This document shows, piece after piece, positions 34,308-45,153 of a stretch of 64,000 bases of DNA; position 1 is the first letter of the stretch; every line of letters starts with the position of its first letter. Source of the stretch: Adineta ricciae (lineage: Eukaryota > Rotifera > Eurotatoria > Adinetida > Adinetidae); contig CAJNOJ010000317.1 in NCBI GenBank assembly GCA_905250025.1, positions 43,307-107,306 of the forward strand, in the 5' to 3' direction. Below the pieces are notes generated by a model that was not told the origin of the DNA, made no database searches, and worked only from the letters and a program-made list of their open reading frames with translations. The position numbers and the translations under genes are program-made.

Positions 34308-35288
34308 TTAATAGCTATTGCTAATTTTTTCTTTTCTTTTCACTCAAAACAACTGTATAACAATCTCATGACACTCAAGAGACTAAATCTGATGTTGAAC
34401 CGGAAATCTGTTCCTCAGTACTACAGAACATATATCTTCTTTTCCTCTAACAGGCAAATACATTTGATTATCAACAGTAAGATTACTTTTTAGAGGAGAA
34501 AATATAAGTTATGACACCACTATACGGTAGTAGCAAGAACTATGGATATTTGCACTAGCCAACTCGTTCTCATCACTGATTGACTGAAAATTGATCAGTC
34601 ATGCTTCGAGATAGTCGCTGTTATCCAGTTTGGCGCATCATTGATTGTTTGTGTATGCAGGGTGCTGAAAAGTCCCTGAGAAAACTTTTTGCGAATAACT
34701 CTAAAACAGTTCAACCGGCTTCAATATTTTTCATACTATTATAGAACTTTTCGTGAAGTTTTATTTTGTATATTTTCAGATAAATGCGTGTTGTAACGAC
34801 AAACTTTATTTCAACCAAACATTTCCTTTTATATCCGTTCCCTCTGTTCTCTTTTCTTTTGAGCGCATCAGTCAAGAGAGAACAGGGAGAGAAAGAGACG
34901 GACAGAGAGAAACACGAAGAAGAGAAAAGAATCATTAGATGAATTGATGAAGATGAACTCGCTATGAGACGAGATGCATAGATATAATGAACAGAAAGGT
35001 GAGGATGATAATATATACATGAGTCATCTATCTGTGTTTGAAAGATTAATTGATGAATACACAAATGTTGTCACAGACATTGCCACAACTAATATAGAAA
35101 AATCGCGTCTACTTGCAGTATTTAGTCAGAAAATCATTTTTGTATTTCTTGAATATTTCTACCAAAATCAATGTAGGGAGTTTTTATGAGGAAAAAATAT
35201 TTCCATTTCGCGTATGGAATTAGTCTTCGATTGTGCAACATCGTGAAATTAAATGAATATTTTCTTCTCAAATGCAAAAAAAAGAATA
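34308..35288. other. Intergenic, no supported gene
   Basis: AT-rich spacer. A segment near 34657-34730 (GTGCTGAAAAGTCCCTGAGAAAA...) resembles the ends of some Tc1/mariner-type transposons, but no partner end was found. Purine-rich low-complexity sequence lies at 34876-34935. Confidence 0.4.
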
Positions 35289-35805
35289 TTACCTGTCGAT
35301 CATGTTAATGTATAAAGAAAATTAAGCAGTGTAATTAAAATATTTTCATTAGTACAACATGTGTACATAACATGGTTGTTGTTGTTATTAATAAGTCTAT
35401 ATTTCAAACTTGGATCTGGAGCGATCTCCGTATGTAATCACGAATGCACTTCTAGTTCGTTTAAATCAGGCGAGTTTTTTTTTCAGCAAATTAGCTCGTT
35501 AAATACTCATGACTCCATATGTACAATTTGTAAATAATTCGTGTTTGTCATCTGTTAAAAACTACGTAGTAATGTTAGAGAACTAGACCGAAAACGACTT
35601 AGAAATCCGTCTGTAGGAATACACGTCAATTATAGTGGATCCAGTCGATTCCTGTCGTAAGAAATTCATATGAATTTCAAACTTCTATCTACTGCATACT
35701 TTGATAACAACAACAAATACTTATGTATACACGTGTTGTATTAATCGCAAATGTTTTGATTAAACTGCTTAATTTTCTTCATACATTTACACGATGGACA
35801 GGTAA
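35289..35805. mobile_element. MITE with long terminal inverted repeats and TA target duplication
   Basis: The ends are TTACCTGTC... (35289) and ...GACAGGTAA (35805). The left arm matches the reverse complement of the right arm for roughly 100 bp with scattered mismatches (for example AAGAAAATTAAGCAGT on both). The element is flanked on both sides by TA (35287-35288 and 35806-35807), the target duplication of Tc1/mariner-type transposons. It is 517 bp with no coding frame, so it is non-autonomous. No autonomous partner is visible in the window. Confidence 0.75.
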
Positions 35806-36797
35806 TAGCGAGGGTGTATATACAAAAGAGAATGAGGCCCTCATCACTATTTAGTTATATACCGACTTTGTATTCACAAAAACAAATAGACGATCGTTAT
35901 TTTGCTCATTTATTCAAACGATTGAAAGGTAACACTCGTTTTCGCATATGAAGAAGAAAATATTCATATAGCTTTATTTTTTTCTTCACACGTCAATCAC
36001 ACATCCTACTTATTTACGTAATTAACGAAACATGAATGATTATTATTCTGTAGTTTATGCATTTCAATGATTGATAAACTCTGTGTACCTCGTATATGAG
36101 GAATGACATTTGTATTGCCCTACTGCTCCCGATTGATAGTTGAATTCAACTTTCAAATTTGACCGACTGGTTGTCTCAGCGATGTTGGTTTCTAATCAAA
36201 ATTCGTCTCATAAGAATACTATATTTCTTTGACTCTTTGATTTGTTATTCGTTTCAGGTAAACAATGTACATTACCCAATCCATCGAAAAGGTTTCGTAG
36301 GTACCAACATGCTGAAAAACATAGGCTTTTAAAATCTGTGAAACCTGAAAAAGATCTGTCCACGGGTACACGCTCCGAAGAATCATCTATGAAATCTTTT
36401 TGATGGGTTTGGTAATGTATATTTTTTATTTTGCGGAGAAGTTCAAATTGTCCACTGATAACACTTTTTCTTTCAAAACGATACTCGTAGATTTACTATA
36501 TCGTTTTTTTTCCAGATTTTTATATTCAACAAAACAACACGATTGAACAATGGAAATCTCTGAACTAGAAGTATACCATTCTAATGTTACGTGATAAATA
36601 CTGAAGTGCTTTGTTTTGTTAGAAGAGAGCAGGTATTGATGAGAACACAATAAATTTAAACACAATCCCTAATATTAATCCTGAAGGTAGCATACCCTAT
36701 ACAACTAATATTAGATTAGGAGAATATATGATTGAAAAGATTAAGTATATATCATTTGCAATGTCATGTGACCTTTTATTTCATTACTCTTTGTTAG
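35806..36797. other. Probable 5' region of the FG-GAP gene
   Basis: Possible upstream exon near 36262-36410: after a TTTCAG acceptor a basic, hydrophilic frame (containing NPSKRFRRYQHAEKHR) could encode the cytosolic N-terminus of the FG-GAP protein. It ends at a TGA without a clear donor, so it is not annotated as coding. Confidence 0.35.
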
Positions 36798-39700
36798 GAA
36801 AGCTGGCCTTTTGCCACTATGGAATTTATTAATTCATTCAGTCTGTACATTTGGTTCATTTTTAATTGTATCGATGATTGTTGGTATACTAATAGTCTGT
36901 TATACTACACCAAAGCCATCAGGTTTGTTGATGTTACTCATTTTTCCTATTGAAATCATTGAAATGTGAAAGTATTTCTTATGCTATTTAGAAGATTACA
37001 ATTCATATGAGATTGAGAAATATTTTGAGATAGATAACAAATGATAATAGAAAACGGAGTTAGATTCTTTTGCACTATACATATTTGGATATTTTATTGT
37101 TTTGAATAATTTATTTTTGTTTTGTTTAGTTCCAAAATGTGAACTGAAATTTAATCGAATCGATCCAAATCCAGTTAAATATAAATATGGACCACGATCA
37201 GTTGCTACAGGTGATTTCAATAAAGATACTTGGATAGATATGGTCGTTGTTAATAATGCTGTCGATAGTATAACTGTCTATTTTGGAAATAGTAATATTG
37301 CATTTCAGCGTCAAATGCAATATTCGACTGGTCCAGGTTCATCTCCTCGTATGGTCGTCGTTAATGACTTGAATAATGATCATCAACTAGATATTATAGT
37401 GGCAAATTTTCGCACCCATAATCTTGGAATATTTCTCGGCTTTGGAAATGGATCGTTCGCTAATCAATTAGAAATATCCACTGGTGTATCTCGTCCAGCT
37501 TCGATTACTATTGCAGACATGAATAACGATACATTACTTGATATTGTTACTGCCAATTATGGAACCCATAGTGTGAGTATCTTCTATGCATACGGAAACG
37601 GACGTTTTTCAAATTCAGTATCGTACTCGATCGGTTATGACGCTCAACCCATCTCGTTGATCACTGGTGATTTTAATAATGACAATTATGTAGACATTGC
37701 TGTGGCGAATTATGATACACACAATATAGTTATTCTTTATGCAAATAACAAGAGTACTTTTGAAAATCAGGTTATCTTATCAACTGGTCTTGGTTCTCAT
37801 CCATGTTCAATTGCTGCTGGTTATATCAATGATGATTCATTCCTTGATATTGTTGTTGCCAACTATGGAACTAATAGTGCTGGCATGTTTCTCAGCAATT
37901 TTAACGGAACTTTTACAAATCAACAGACGTTTTCACTGGGTAAGGTTTCCCCATATGCGATAGCCCTTGGTGATTTCAATCGCGATAATAATATGGATAT
38001 AGCTATCACAAATCAGGGCGCAAATAATATCGGAATACTACTTGGATCTAATACTGATAAGAATATTTCTACAAGTTCTATAAAATATTATTCAACAGGT
38101 TCTTTGTCTTCGATTATGTTTACTATAGTTGATTTGAACGGAGATAATCGACTGGATATCATCGTTGTAAGCAATGATACTGGTTCCATCGATGTTCTTC
38201 TTGGTTATTTTGAAGGTTTTCCCGATAAAGTAACTTATTCAACTGACTCTAGTCCGACATCCGTAATTGTGGGCGATCTAAATAATGATAACCGATTGGA
38301 CATCGTCGTTGCCAATGCTGGTAGCAACAATGTTAGCGTTTTTCTCGGAAATGCCGATGGTTCATTTACCGAACAAGTAACTTATGTAACTGGCTTCAAT
38401 CCTACATCTGTGATTGTTGGTGATCTAAATAATGATACTCGATTGGATATCGTCGTCACCAATGCTGATAGCAACAATGTCGGCATTCTCCTTGGTCTCG
38501 ACAGTGGTTCATTTGCCGATCAAATGACTTTTGCAACTGGTTCTCACCCTGTGTCTGTAACTATTGGTGATCTCAATAATGATGCTCGATTGGATATTGT
38601 CGTCGCCAATGCTGGTAGCAACACTACGAGCGTTCTTCTCGGCCATGGCAATGGTTCATTTGCTGATCAGATAACTTATTCAACTGGCTCTGACCCTGCG
38701 TCTGTGATTGTTGGCGATCTCAATAATGATACTCGATTAGATCTTGTCGTCGCCAATGCCGGTAGCAACAGTATCAGCATTCTGCTTGGCTACGGCAATG
38801 GTTCATTTGCACATCAAGTAACTTATTCAACTGGCTCTTATCCTGTGTCTGTGATTCTTGGTGATCTGAATAATGATACCCGATTAGATGTCGTCGTTGC
38901 CAATCGTGATAGCAATAATGTTGGTATTCTTTTTGCAAATGGTGACGGCTCGTTTACAAAGGAAATTACTTATTCAACTGGCCTAACTCCTCACTCTCTG
39001 ACTGTGGGTGATTTCAATAATGATGCTCGATTGGATATTGTCGTCGTCAATGCTAATAGCAACAATGTTGGTCTTCTGCTTGCGAATGCTGATGGCTCAT
39101 TTGGGGCCCAAGTAACTTATTCAACTGGCGTTGGTCCTTACTCCGTAGCTGCGGGGGACTTTAACGATGATTCTCGATTAGATATCGTCGTCGCAAATTA
39201 TTATAGCTATAATATCAGCGTACTTCTTCAGTACAATAGAGGAGCACTTGCAAAGAATATGACATACGCATCTGGTGGCGGGTCCAGTCTACGGTATATT
39301 GCTCTGGCTGATCTAAATAATGATTCGCGTCCAGATCTGGTGGCTGCGAACTACGGAACTAATGATGTCAGTGTTCTGTTTGGCCTGGGAAACGCTACTT
39401 TCCGAAGTCAAACAACGCCAATGCCTAGTTCAAATTCACATCCATCATCAGTTGCTATTGCTGATTATAACGGTGATCAACAACTGGACATTGCTGTGAT
39501 TAACTATGTTTCAACAAATGTAGACCTGATGATTGGAAATGGAAACGACACATGCATAACTCAAATAAATAATGGTTACCATTTTGTTTCATCTCCCTTC
39601 CTTCTCACTGCTGGCGACTTTAATAATGATGGACGATCAGAAATTGTGGTTGGGTTCGATGACAACGATAATATCGATGTTCTTTTCTCATATAACATCG

Positions 39701-41340
39701 GATCTTTTACAATTGCACGATCGTATTCAACTGACTCGAATCCTGCATCTGTGTTTGTTGGTGATCTAAATAATGATACTCGATTGGATATTGTAGTCGC
39801 CAATGCCGGTAGCAACACTACGAGTGTACTTCTCGGTTACGGCAATGGTTCATTTGCCGATCAAGTAACTTATTCAACTGGCTCGAATCCTGTGTCTGTA
39901 ACTATTGGTGATCTCAATAATGATGCTCGATTGGACATCGTCGTTGCCAATGCCGATAGCAACACTACGAGCGTTCTTCTCGGCCATGGCAATGGTTCAT
40001 TTGCCGATCAAGTAACTTATTCAACCGGCTCGAATCCTGTGTCTGTAACTATTGGTGATCTCAATAATGATACTCGATTAGATCTTGTCGTCGCCAATGC
40101 TGGTAGCAACAGTGTCAGCATTCTGCTTGGCCACGGCAATGGTTCATTTGCAAATCAAGTAACTTATTCAACTGGCTCTTATCCTGTGTCTGTGATTCTT
40201 GGTGATCTGAATAATGATACCCGATTAGATATCGTCGTTGCCAATCGTGATGCTAACACTGTCAGCATTCTTCTTGGTCTCGGCAATGGTTCATTTGCCG
40301 ATCAAGTAATTTATTCCGCTGGTTTTTACCCTTCCTCTGCAATTGTTGGTGATCTCAATAATGATGCTCGATTGGATATTATCGTTACCAATTATTACAG
40401 CAACAATGTCAGCATTCTCCTTGGTCTTGGCAATGGTTCATTTGCCGAACGAATACCTTATTCAGTCGGCATTGGCCCTTGGTCCGTTGCTGTGAACGAC
40501 TTTAATAGTGATCGACAAATGGATATCGTTGTCGGCAATGCTGGTAGCAACAATATCAGCGTTCTTCTTGGTCACGGTAATGGTTATTTTGAAAATCAAA
40601 TAATGTATTCAAGTGGTGGATTCTCCTCTGGATTAGCTGTTCATGATTTGAATAACGACAGTCACCCGGATGTTGTTATTACCAATCCAAGTAACAAATG
40701 TGTGAGTATTCTTTTGGGCCAGTCTAATGAAGTTTTCGTACCACAAACGACACTCACTACTGCCAACAATTCACGACCTCGGGCCTTGGCAATCGCTGAT
40801 TTTAATAATGATAATCATTCAGATATTGTTGTCGCGAATTCTGGTACCAATGATATTGGTATTTTTATCGGACATGGTGATATCTCTTTCACGAATCAAT
40901 CTACATATTCAACTGGTCCAAATTCATCTCCATACTCTGTTGCTGTTGGTGATTTTAACCGTGATAGTTACGTAGATATTGTTGTCACTAACTATGGTAC
41001 TGACACTATAGGCATTTTTCTCGGTCGTGGAGGCGGTAATTTCACAAATCAAACTACATATTCTACTAACGTGGGCTCTAGACCATATTCATTATCTGTC
41101 ATTGACTTTAATAATGACACTTTTCTTGATATTATCGTTGCTACTTACGATGACAATAATCAAGGCATCTTTCTTGGCTATGGTGATGGAACATTTGACA
41201 AATTCCTTGTTGTTGGCACTGACTATGGGTCACATCCTTTTTTGGTGTCTTTTGGTGACTTTAACAATGACAAAAAGATGGATTTTGTAGTAGCTAATGA
41301 AGGCACTGACAGTTTGAGTATTCTCGTACAAACTTGTTAA
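36798..41340 (+). CDS. Large FG-GAP/VCBS-repeat type II membrane protein
   Basis: Exon 36798-36922 encodes a single transmembrane helix (FGSFLIVSMIVGILIVCY) and joins in phase across a 207 bp intron to exon 37130-41340. The second exon encodes ~1400 residues of FG-GAP/VCBS repeats. These have a ~49-residue period and motifs such as GDLNNDTRLDIVVAN and ILLGYGNGSF; the D-x-N-x-D-x-x-x-D loops should bind calcium. Around 27 repeats form what should be several beta-propellers outside the cell, with many N-glycosylation sites. Membrane helix before the repeats and no signal peptide imply type II topology. A cytosolic exon upstream is missing from this model. Such repeats occur in integrin alpha chains and adhesion proteins; adhesion or ligand binding is the likely role. 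Part of the array is an internal duplication (see findings). Confidence 0.85.
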
Positions 41341-41928
41341 TTTTCTGTTTTCTACATTTTTTGCGTATTTTATTGATATAAATTGCAATTGTTATTTCAG
41401 ATTAAGTCTCTAAGAAAGTCAGTCGAGAGTCAAGCGAGTCTGCCTCGACGAGTGTTGCTTGTTCATAAATGCAACGCTCAGATACCGGACAATGTTGATA
41501 TAGTTATATTAAACAGTTCATCTAATGGCAAATAGCAAAATCGACGAATATCTGTGTCCGTTTCAATACTGATACACATGTGATTACTCTTTGATTTATC
41601 ATTTGATAGAACAATAAGTAAATCAGATACTCGATATGTAAGTACTTTTTCTCGGTAAAGACTTTTGAACAAATTTACAACGAAACTCATATTGATACTT
41701 AAGATTTCAAAGAGAAAAATGCAATATGGAGTGCGCTTTATGTTTATTTTGTTGCTAGTTAAGATATCAATCAGAGATTATTGCGTTATTCGTTAACGCA
41801 ACAAAAATAAATTCACACATCCATATTTAATTTTGGTAGATAGCATTACCATTGTTTACAAGAACTCGAAGATGAATTTTATACGTATGGAAAGCTTTCC
41901 GCAATAAAAACAATAGCGCTGATCTTAC
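41341..41928. other. Intergenic; unassigned minus-strand frame at 41478-41690
   Basis: No gene is recognised. A 70-codon minus-strand frame at 41478-41690 has normal-looking composition but no domain, and may be a decayed exon. Confidence 0.35.
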
Positions 41929-42313
41929 TTGGATTAGCTTCATCAGATTTCAAGCGTTCTTGATGCTTCTTTGTCCGAATATAGCGATTTATGTCTCTAA
42001 TTCCACTGTTTTGGATGGAGAACTGTATGTTACAAACAATGCACATGGCTTTCGATTGATCAATTTTACATTCGCGTAAGAATGTAGAAAAAAAAGAGTT
42101 AGATAACCATTCTGTTTTAAATTTTGAATGATAATGTTTAGTTGATCGCGTTGCTGATGGCGATGAAGTTTGAGTAACAATGTTATTCGAACTAGCGTTT
42201 GGTGACAAAGAAATAGCTTTATCCAGAGCTACTGTTTTGAATGAATTGTAAACATCGTTTGATGATGATAGCACGTTTGTTATCTCCATAATTTCGTTTT
42301 CCGATGAAGACAT
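41929..42313 (-). pseudogene. Zinc-finger exon of a third hAT-type transposase (fragment)
   Basis: Starts at MSSSENE (42313) and runs to a GTAAGA donor after 41929. After a Ser/Asn-rich leader it has the hAT-family N-terminal finger: WLSNSFFSTF..., CIVC, and ...TKKHQERL. The position usually holding the first zinc-binding histidine (DINRH-type) reads DINRYI, so zinc binding may be lost. No transposase core follows downstream. It is an orphan 5' exon. Confidence 0.5.
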
Positions 42314-42992
42314 TATCTCAAAAAACACTTGGTAAATGTGAGTTCTTTTTATCAAAAGAATTTACTTTTACTTTCAAAAACATCACAGAACGAAAGCCTT
42401 TTTCTTATCGCTATGATATTCGTCAAACATCAATTCAATTTTCTTTTTTTTCTTCGAGTTTATATCAATCGAAGGTCTCACTAATTGCCGACTATGAAGA
42501 AAAACAAAAATCAGAAAGTTTGGCACAGCTGAATCCAGTACAAATAGAATATTCCGGAAAAGCCTCGGAGTTGGGAGGCGATCGTATAGAATGCCAGGGG
42601 CTGAGCCCTCTCAGATGAAAATCTCTGGCGCCGCCTCTAGTTGTATTGCTCTTTCTCGCGTAATACATTGAAAATATTCTTCAGAATAAAAAACAATTTT
42701 ATCGAGGAAATCTAGATTTTTTTACCATGATTATATGTAAGGAAAAACGATAATTTTATCTTCACTTTTTGTTTCCAACTTGATCAAATATAAAGCGTAT
42801 CAGAGGAAATACATAGAAAAAATGCATTTATTCAATATTGATAGAAGTGACAATATCATGGCAGGAACAAACGAATTTGTTTTACGACAGTAACTTTAAA
42901 TCCTTTTTTTTATCAAAAGCAAACGAAAGAAAAAGAGAGAAATTAATACAGTAAAATATCAGTGATAAAGATAATTTTATCATTAAAACAAA
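42314..42992. other. Intergenic with a GC-rich repeat-like patch
   Basis: Upstream region of the second LDLa receptor. A GC-rich patch at 42562-42650 (GGGGCTGAGCCCTC, GGCGCCGCC) stands out from the AT-rich surroundings and may be a short dispersed repeat. No gene is supported; the short plus-strand frame over 42304-42618 overlaps the hAT exon in antisense. Confidence 0.4.
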
Positions 42993-43596
42993 ATGCGTCC
43001 CAGGCTCTATTTGAGCTTTTTGATTCTTTCATTCTGTATTTCTGCTCAAGCGGATTTGAATTTATACAATACAGATGAAATAAATAATAATGGTATTGAT
43101 TTATTACAATATAATTGTTTACGTATTAGCATTGATGCTTCATTAGAACTTGAGCCTAGTTTTCTTGAGATGTTATCTTTTTGTATGAACGAAGAAACAT
43201 CGAGAATTTATGTCGAACGTTAAATATCTCTTTCAAATTTTACTTTTGCTGAACTTTCCAAGCGCAATGTAACTGGTGAACAATTATATTATTGGTCAAC
43301 ACCAATTGATGCTATTGAACGATATGAATTATATTTAATATCAAATAATGAAACGATGGGAAACGAGATCTATTATAATTGTACATTACCGAGATTTGGT
43401 CCAATATGCCAATATGAATTGGATCAGTTTGATATAAATGGACATTCTAACTTATATATTCAAAGGTTTTATGCTCGTCTAGATTCCTCTTCAACTAATT
43501 TAACTTGTTACATTCATATAAAATGCGATCGTGGTCCATATCCATCTTGTTTAGATTGGAGTGAAATATGTGATGGAATAATTAACTGTCTTGATT
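42993..43596 (+). pseudogene. 5' end of a second LDLa receptor, with an in-frame TAA, cut at N
   Basis: Homologous to the N-terminal part of the minus-strand receptor at 20161 (WSTPIDAIERYELYL versus WSAPIDIVEDYQIYL; PSCLDWSEICDGIINCLD versus PLCLDWREICDGIIHCLN). It has a good signal peptide (LYLSFLILSFCISAQA), absent from the other gene. The same frame is interrupted by TAA at 43221-43223 and then continues to the first LDLa module. The gene stops at the N (43597), after which PLC sequence begins. Confidence 0.6.
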
Positions 43597-43597
43597 N
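43597..43597. other. Single N: junction from LDLa receptor to PLC 3' half
   Basis: Left of the N is the receptor; right of it, from the next base, the sequence matches PLC exon 13 at 25298. The reading frame happens to stay open across the N, so automated annotation may fuse two unrelated genes here. Confidence 0.85.
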
Positions 43598-44329
43598 TAA
43601 TCAATTTGTTGAAGTTAATTCAATGGATTTGATTAAACGAACATTGAATTCATTTCTTCTCATGTATCCTGATGATCTTGAACAAGATTCAACTAATCCT
43701 GATCCAATTACACCTTGGAATTTTGGTATTCAAATGGTTGCATTAGATTATCAAAATGATGATCCGATTTTATCATTATCTTATGGAAAATTTATGGATA
43801 ATGGAAATTGTGGATATGTATTAAAACCAGAATATTTAACTCATATTAGTAAATCTTTATTTAATCCTTTAAATTATATAACAAAACCATTGAAATATTC
43901 GGAAGATATTTTTGAATGTCCACAACGTTTAATTTTGACAATTATTAGTGGACAATTCCTACGTCGAACAAATGCTTGTGATCCATATATTCTTATGTCT
44001 ACATATGGAATTCCATGTGATCAACAAATACAAAAAACGAAAACATTCAGCTGTAAGAATTGGAATTTAGAATGGAATGAAATATTTCAATTTGATATTT
44101 ATTTTCCTCAAATGTGTTTAATGAGATTTGATGTTTGTGATCATCATCGTTTAGCTTATTTTTGTTTACCAATAACAACTATGCAGACAGGTTTAAATAA
44201 TCGATTTTGATTTGACTTTGTAATTCTTTTTGCCTTTTTGAAGGTTATCGTCATATTCATTTAAGAACAAATCACAATAGTTTAACTTATTCAACATTAT
44301 TTATTCATGTTCAATTTAAACCAATATGA
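43598..44329 (+). CDS. Pseudo-phospholipase C, copy 1, 3' half (Y and C2 domains)
   Basis: Exon 43598-44190 (partial at its 5' end) and exon 44244-44329, equivalent to 25298-25894 and 25946-26031, with a few substitutions (for example DDLEQDSTNP for DDLQQDSSNP). It encodes the Y domain and C2 domain and ends at the same TGA. Together with 14938-16474 it would form nearly all of one second PLC copy; about 660 bp of genomic sequence between them (24637-25297 in the complete copy) are missing from this window. Confidence 0.75.
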
Positions 44330-45153
44330 CCAATTGATTTAGAATGAACTTTTTACAGTTTTCTTTAGTTTGAAAATAAAATTCAAACATTGGTGAAAAG
44401 AGAGATATCTCAATCTATTTTTATTTTCTAAAATTGAGGATAAAGGTGAGAACGTTGTCTCTAAAGTAAAGAAGTGTCGTTGTTCCAATTGTACTTGAAA
44501 CGAGTTTAACCAGAATATTGGAATCTTTGTTCAAGAAACATCCGTGTTAAGAAAGATTTAATTGTGTTCTAATATGCGTTACATTACATGAATTGATGTT
44601 GTGACTTTTCATTTTCTTTAATAATTGAGAACACTATGATAGTTGAATGTTTTATTGGTAATAAAGAATGACATTATTGAGAAATTTATACTATTCCTTG
44701 ACTGCGTCTGGATTAGTCGATGAGTCAAATGTGAGTTTTTTGCTATGCGTTATGAAATTCCAAATAGGTTTTTTTTCTCTCTTACAGTTACCAACTTTTG
44801 TTTTGCTATAAATCTGTAAGCTGGATATACGATATTGGAAAGTTATCGGAACTAGCTTCACATGGATCTATTCTATTCTTTTCTTTATTTTATGAATTAT
44901 CAATCTTGTTCGGCAAGAATTAGATAATCATGATTCGCGCTACAATGTGGATATTTTGTCTTTACTCTCATTCTTACTCATCAAGTACATCAATATTTGT
45001 TAATGATAAACATAACTTCATTCGTGAATAAGAAGACAAACGAAATCTGATCCTGTTTGTATAAGTTATGATTTTGAAATTCTAATAAGAACGAGCGATA
45101 TCAATGTAAAAGATTTCCATTTGAATATTGAAGAAGAAAAAGAAATGCAATAC
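44330..45153. other. Spacer between PLC 3' half and three-helix protein, copy 2
   Basis: Matches 26032-26619 except for extra sequence of about 160-200 bp around 44480-44655 that is absent from the first copy. No gene is seen. Confidence 0.5.

Noticed and set aside
34657-34740. Possible mariner-type transposon end
   Set aside because: No matching inverted end or transposase frame was found nearby, so it is mentioned only in the spacer entry.
37739-41290. Several plus-strand Leu/Ile-rich frames inside the FG-GAP exon
   Set aside because: They are shifted-frame shadows of the repeated FG-GAP codons.
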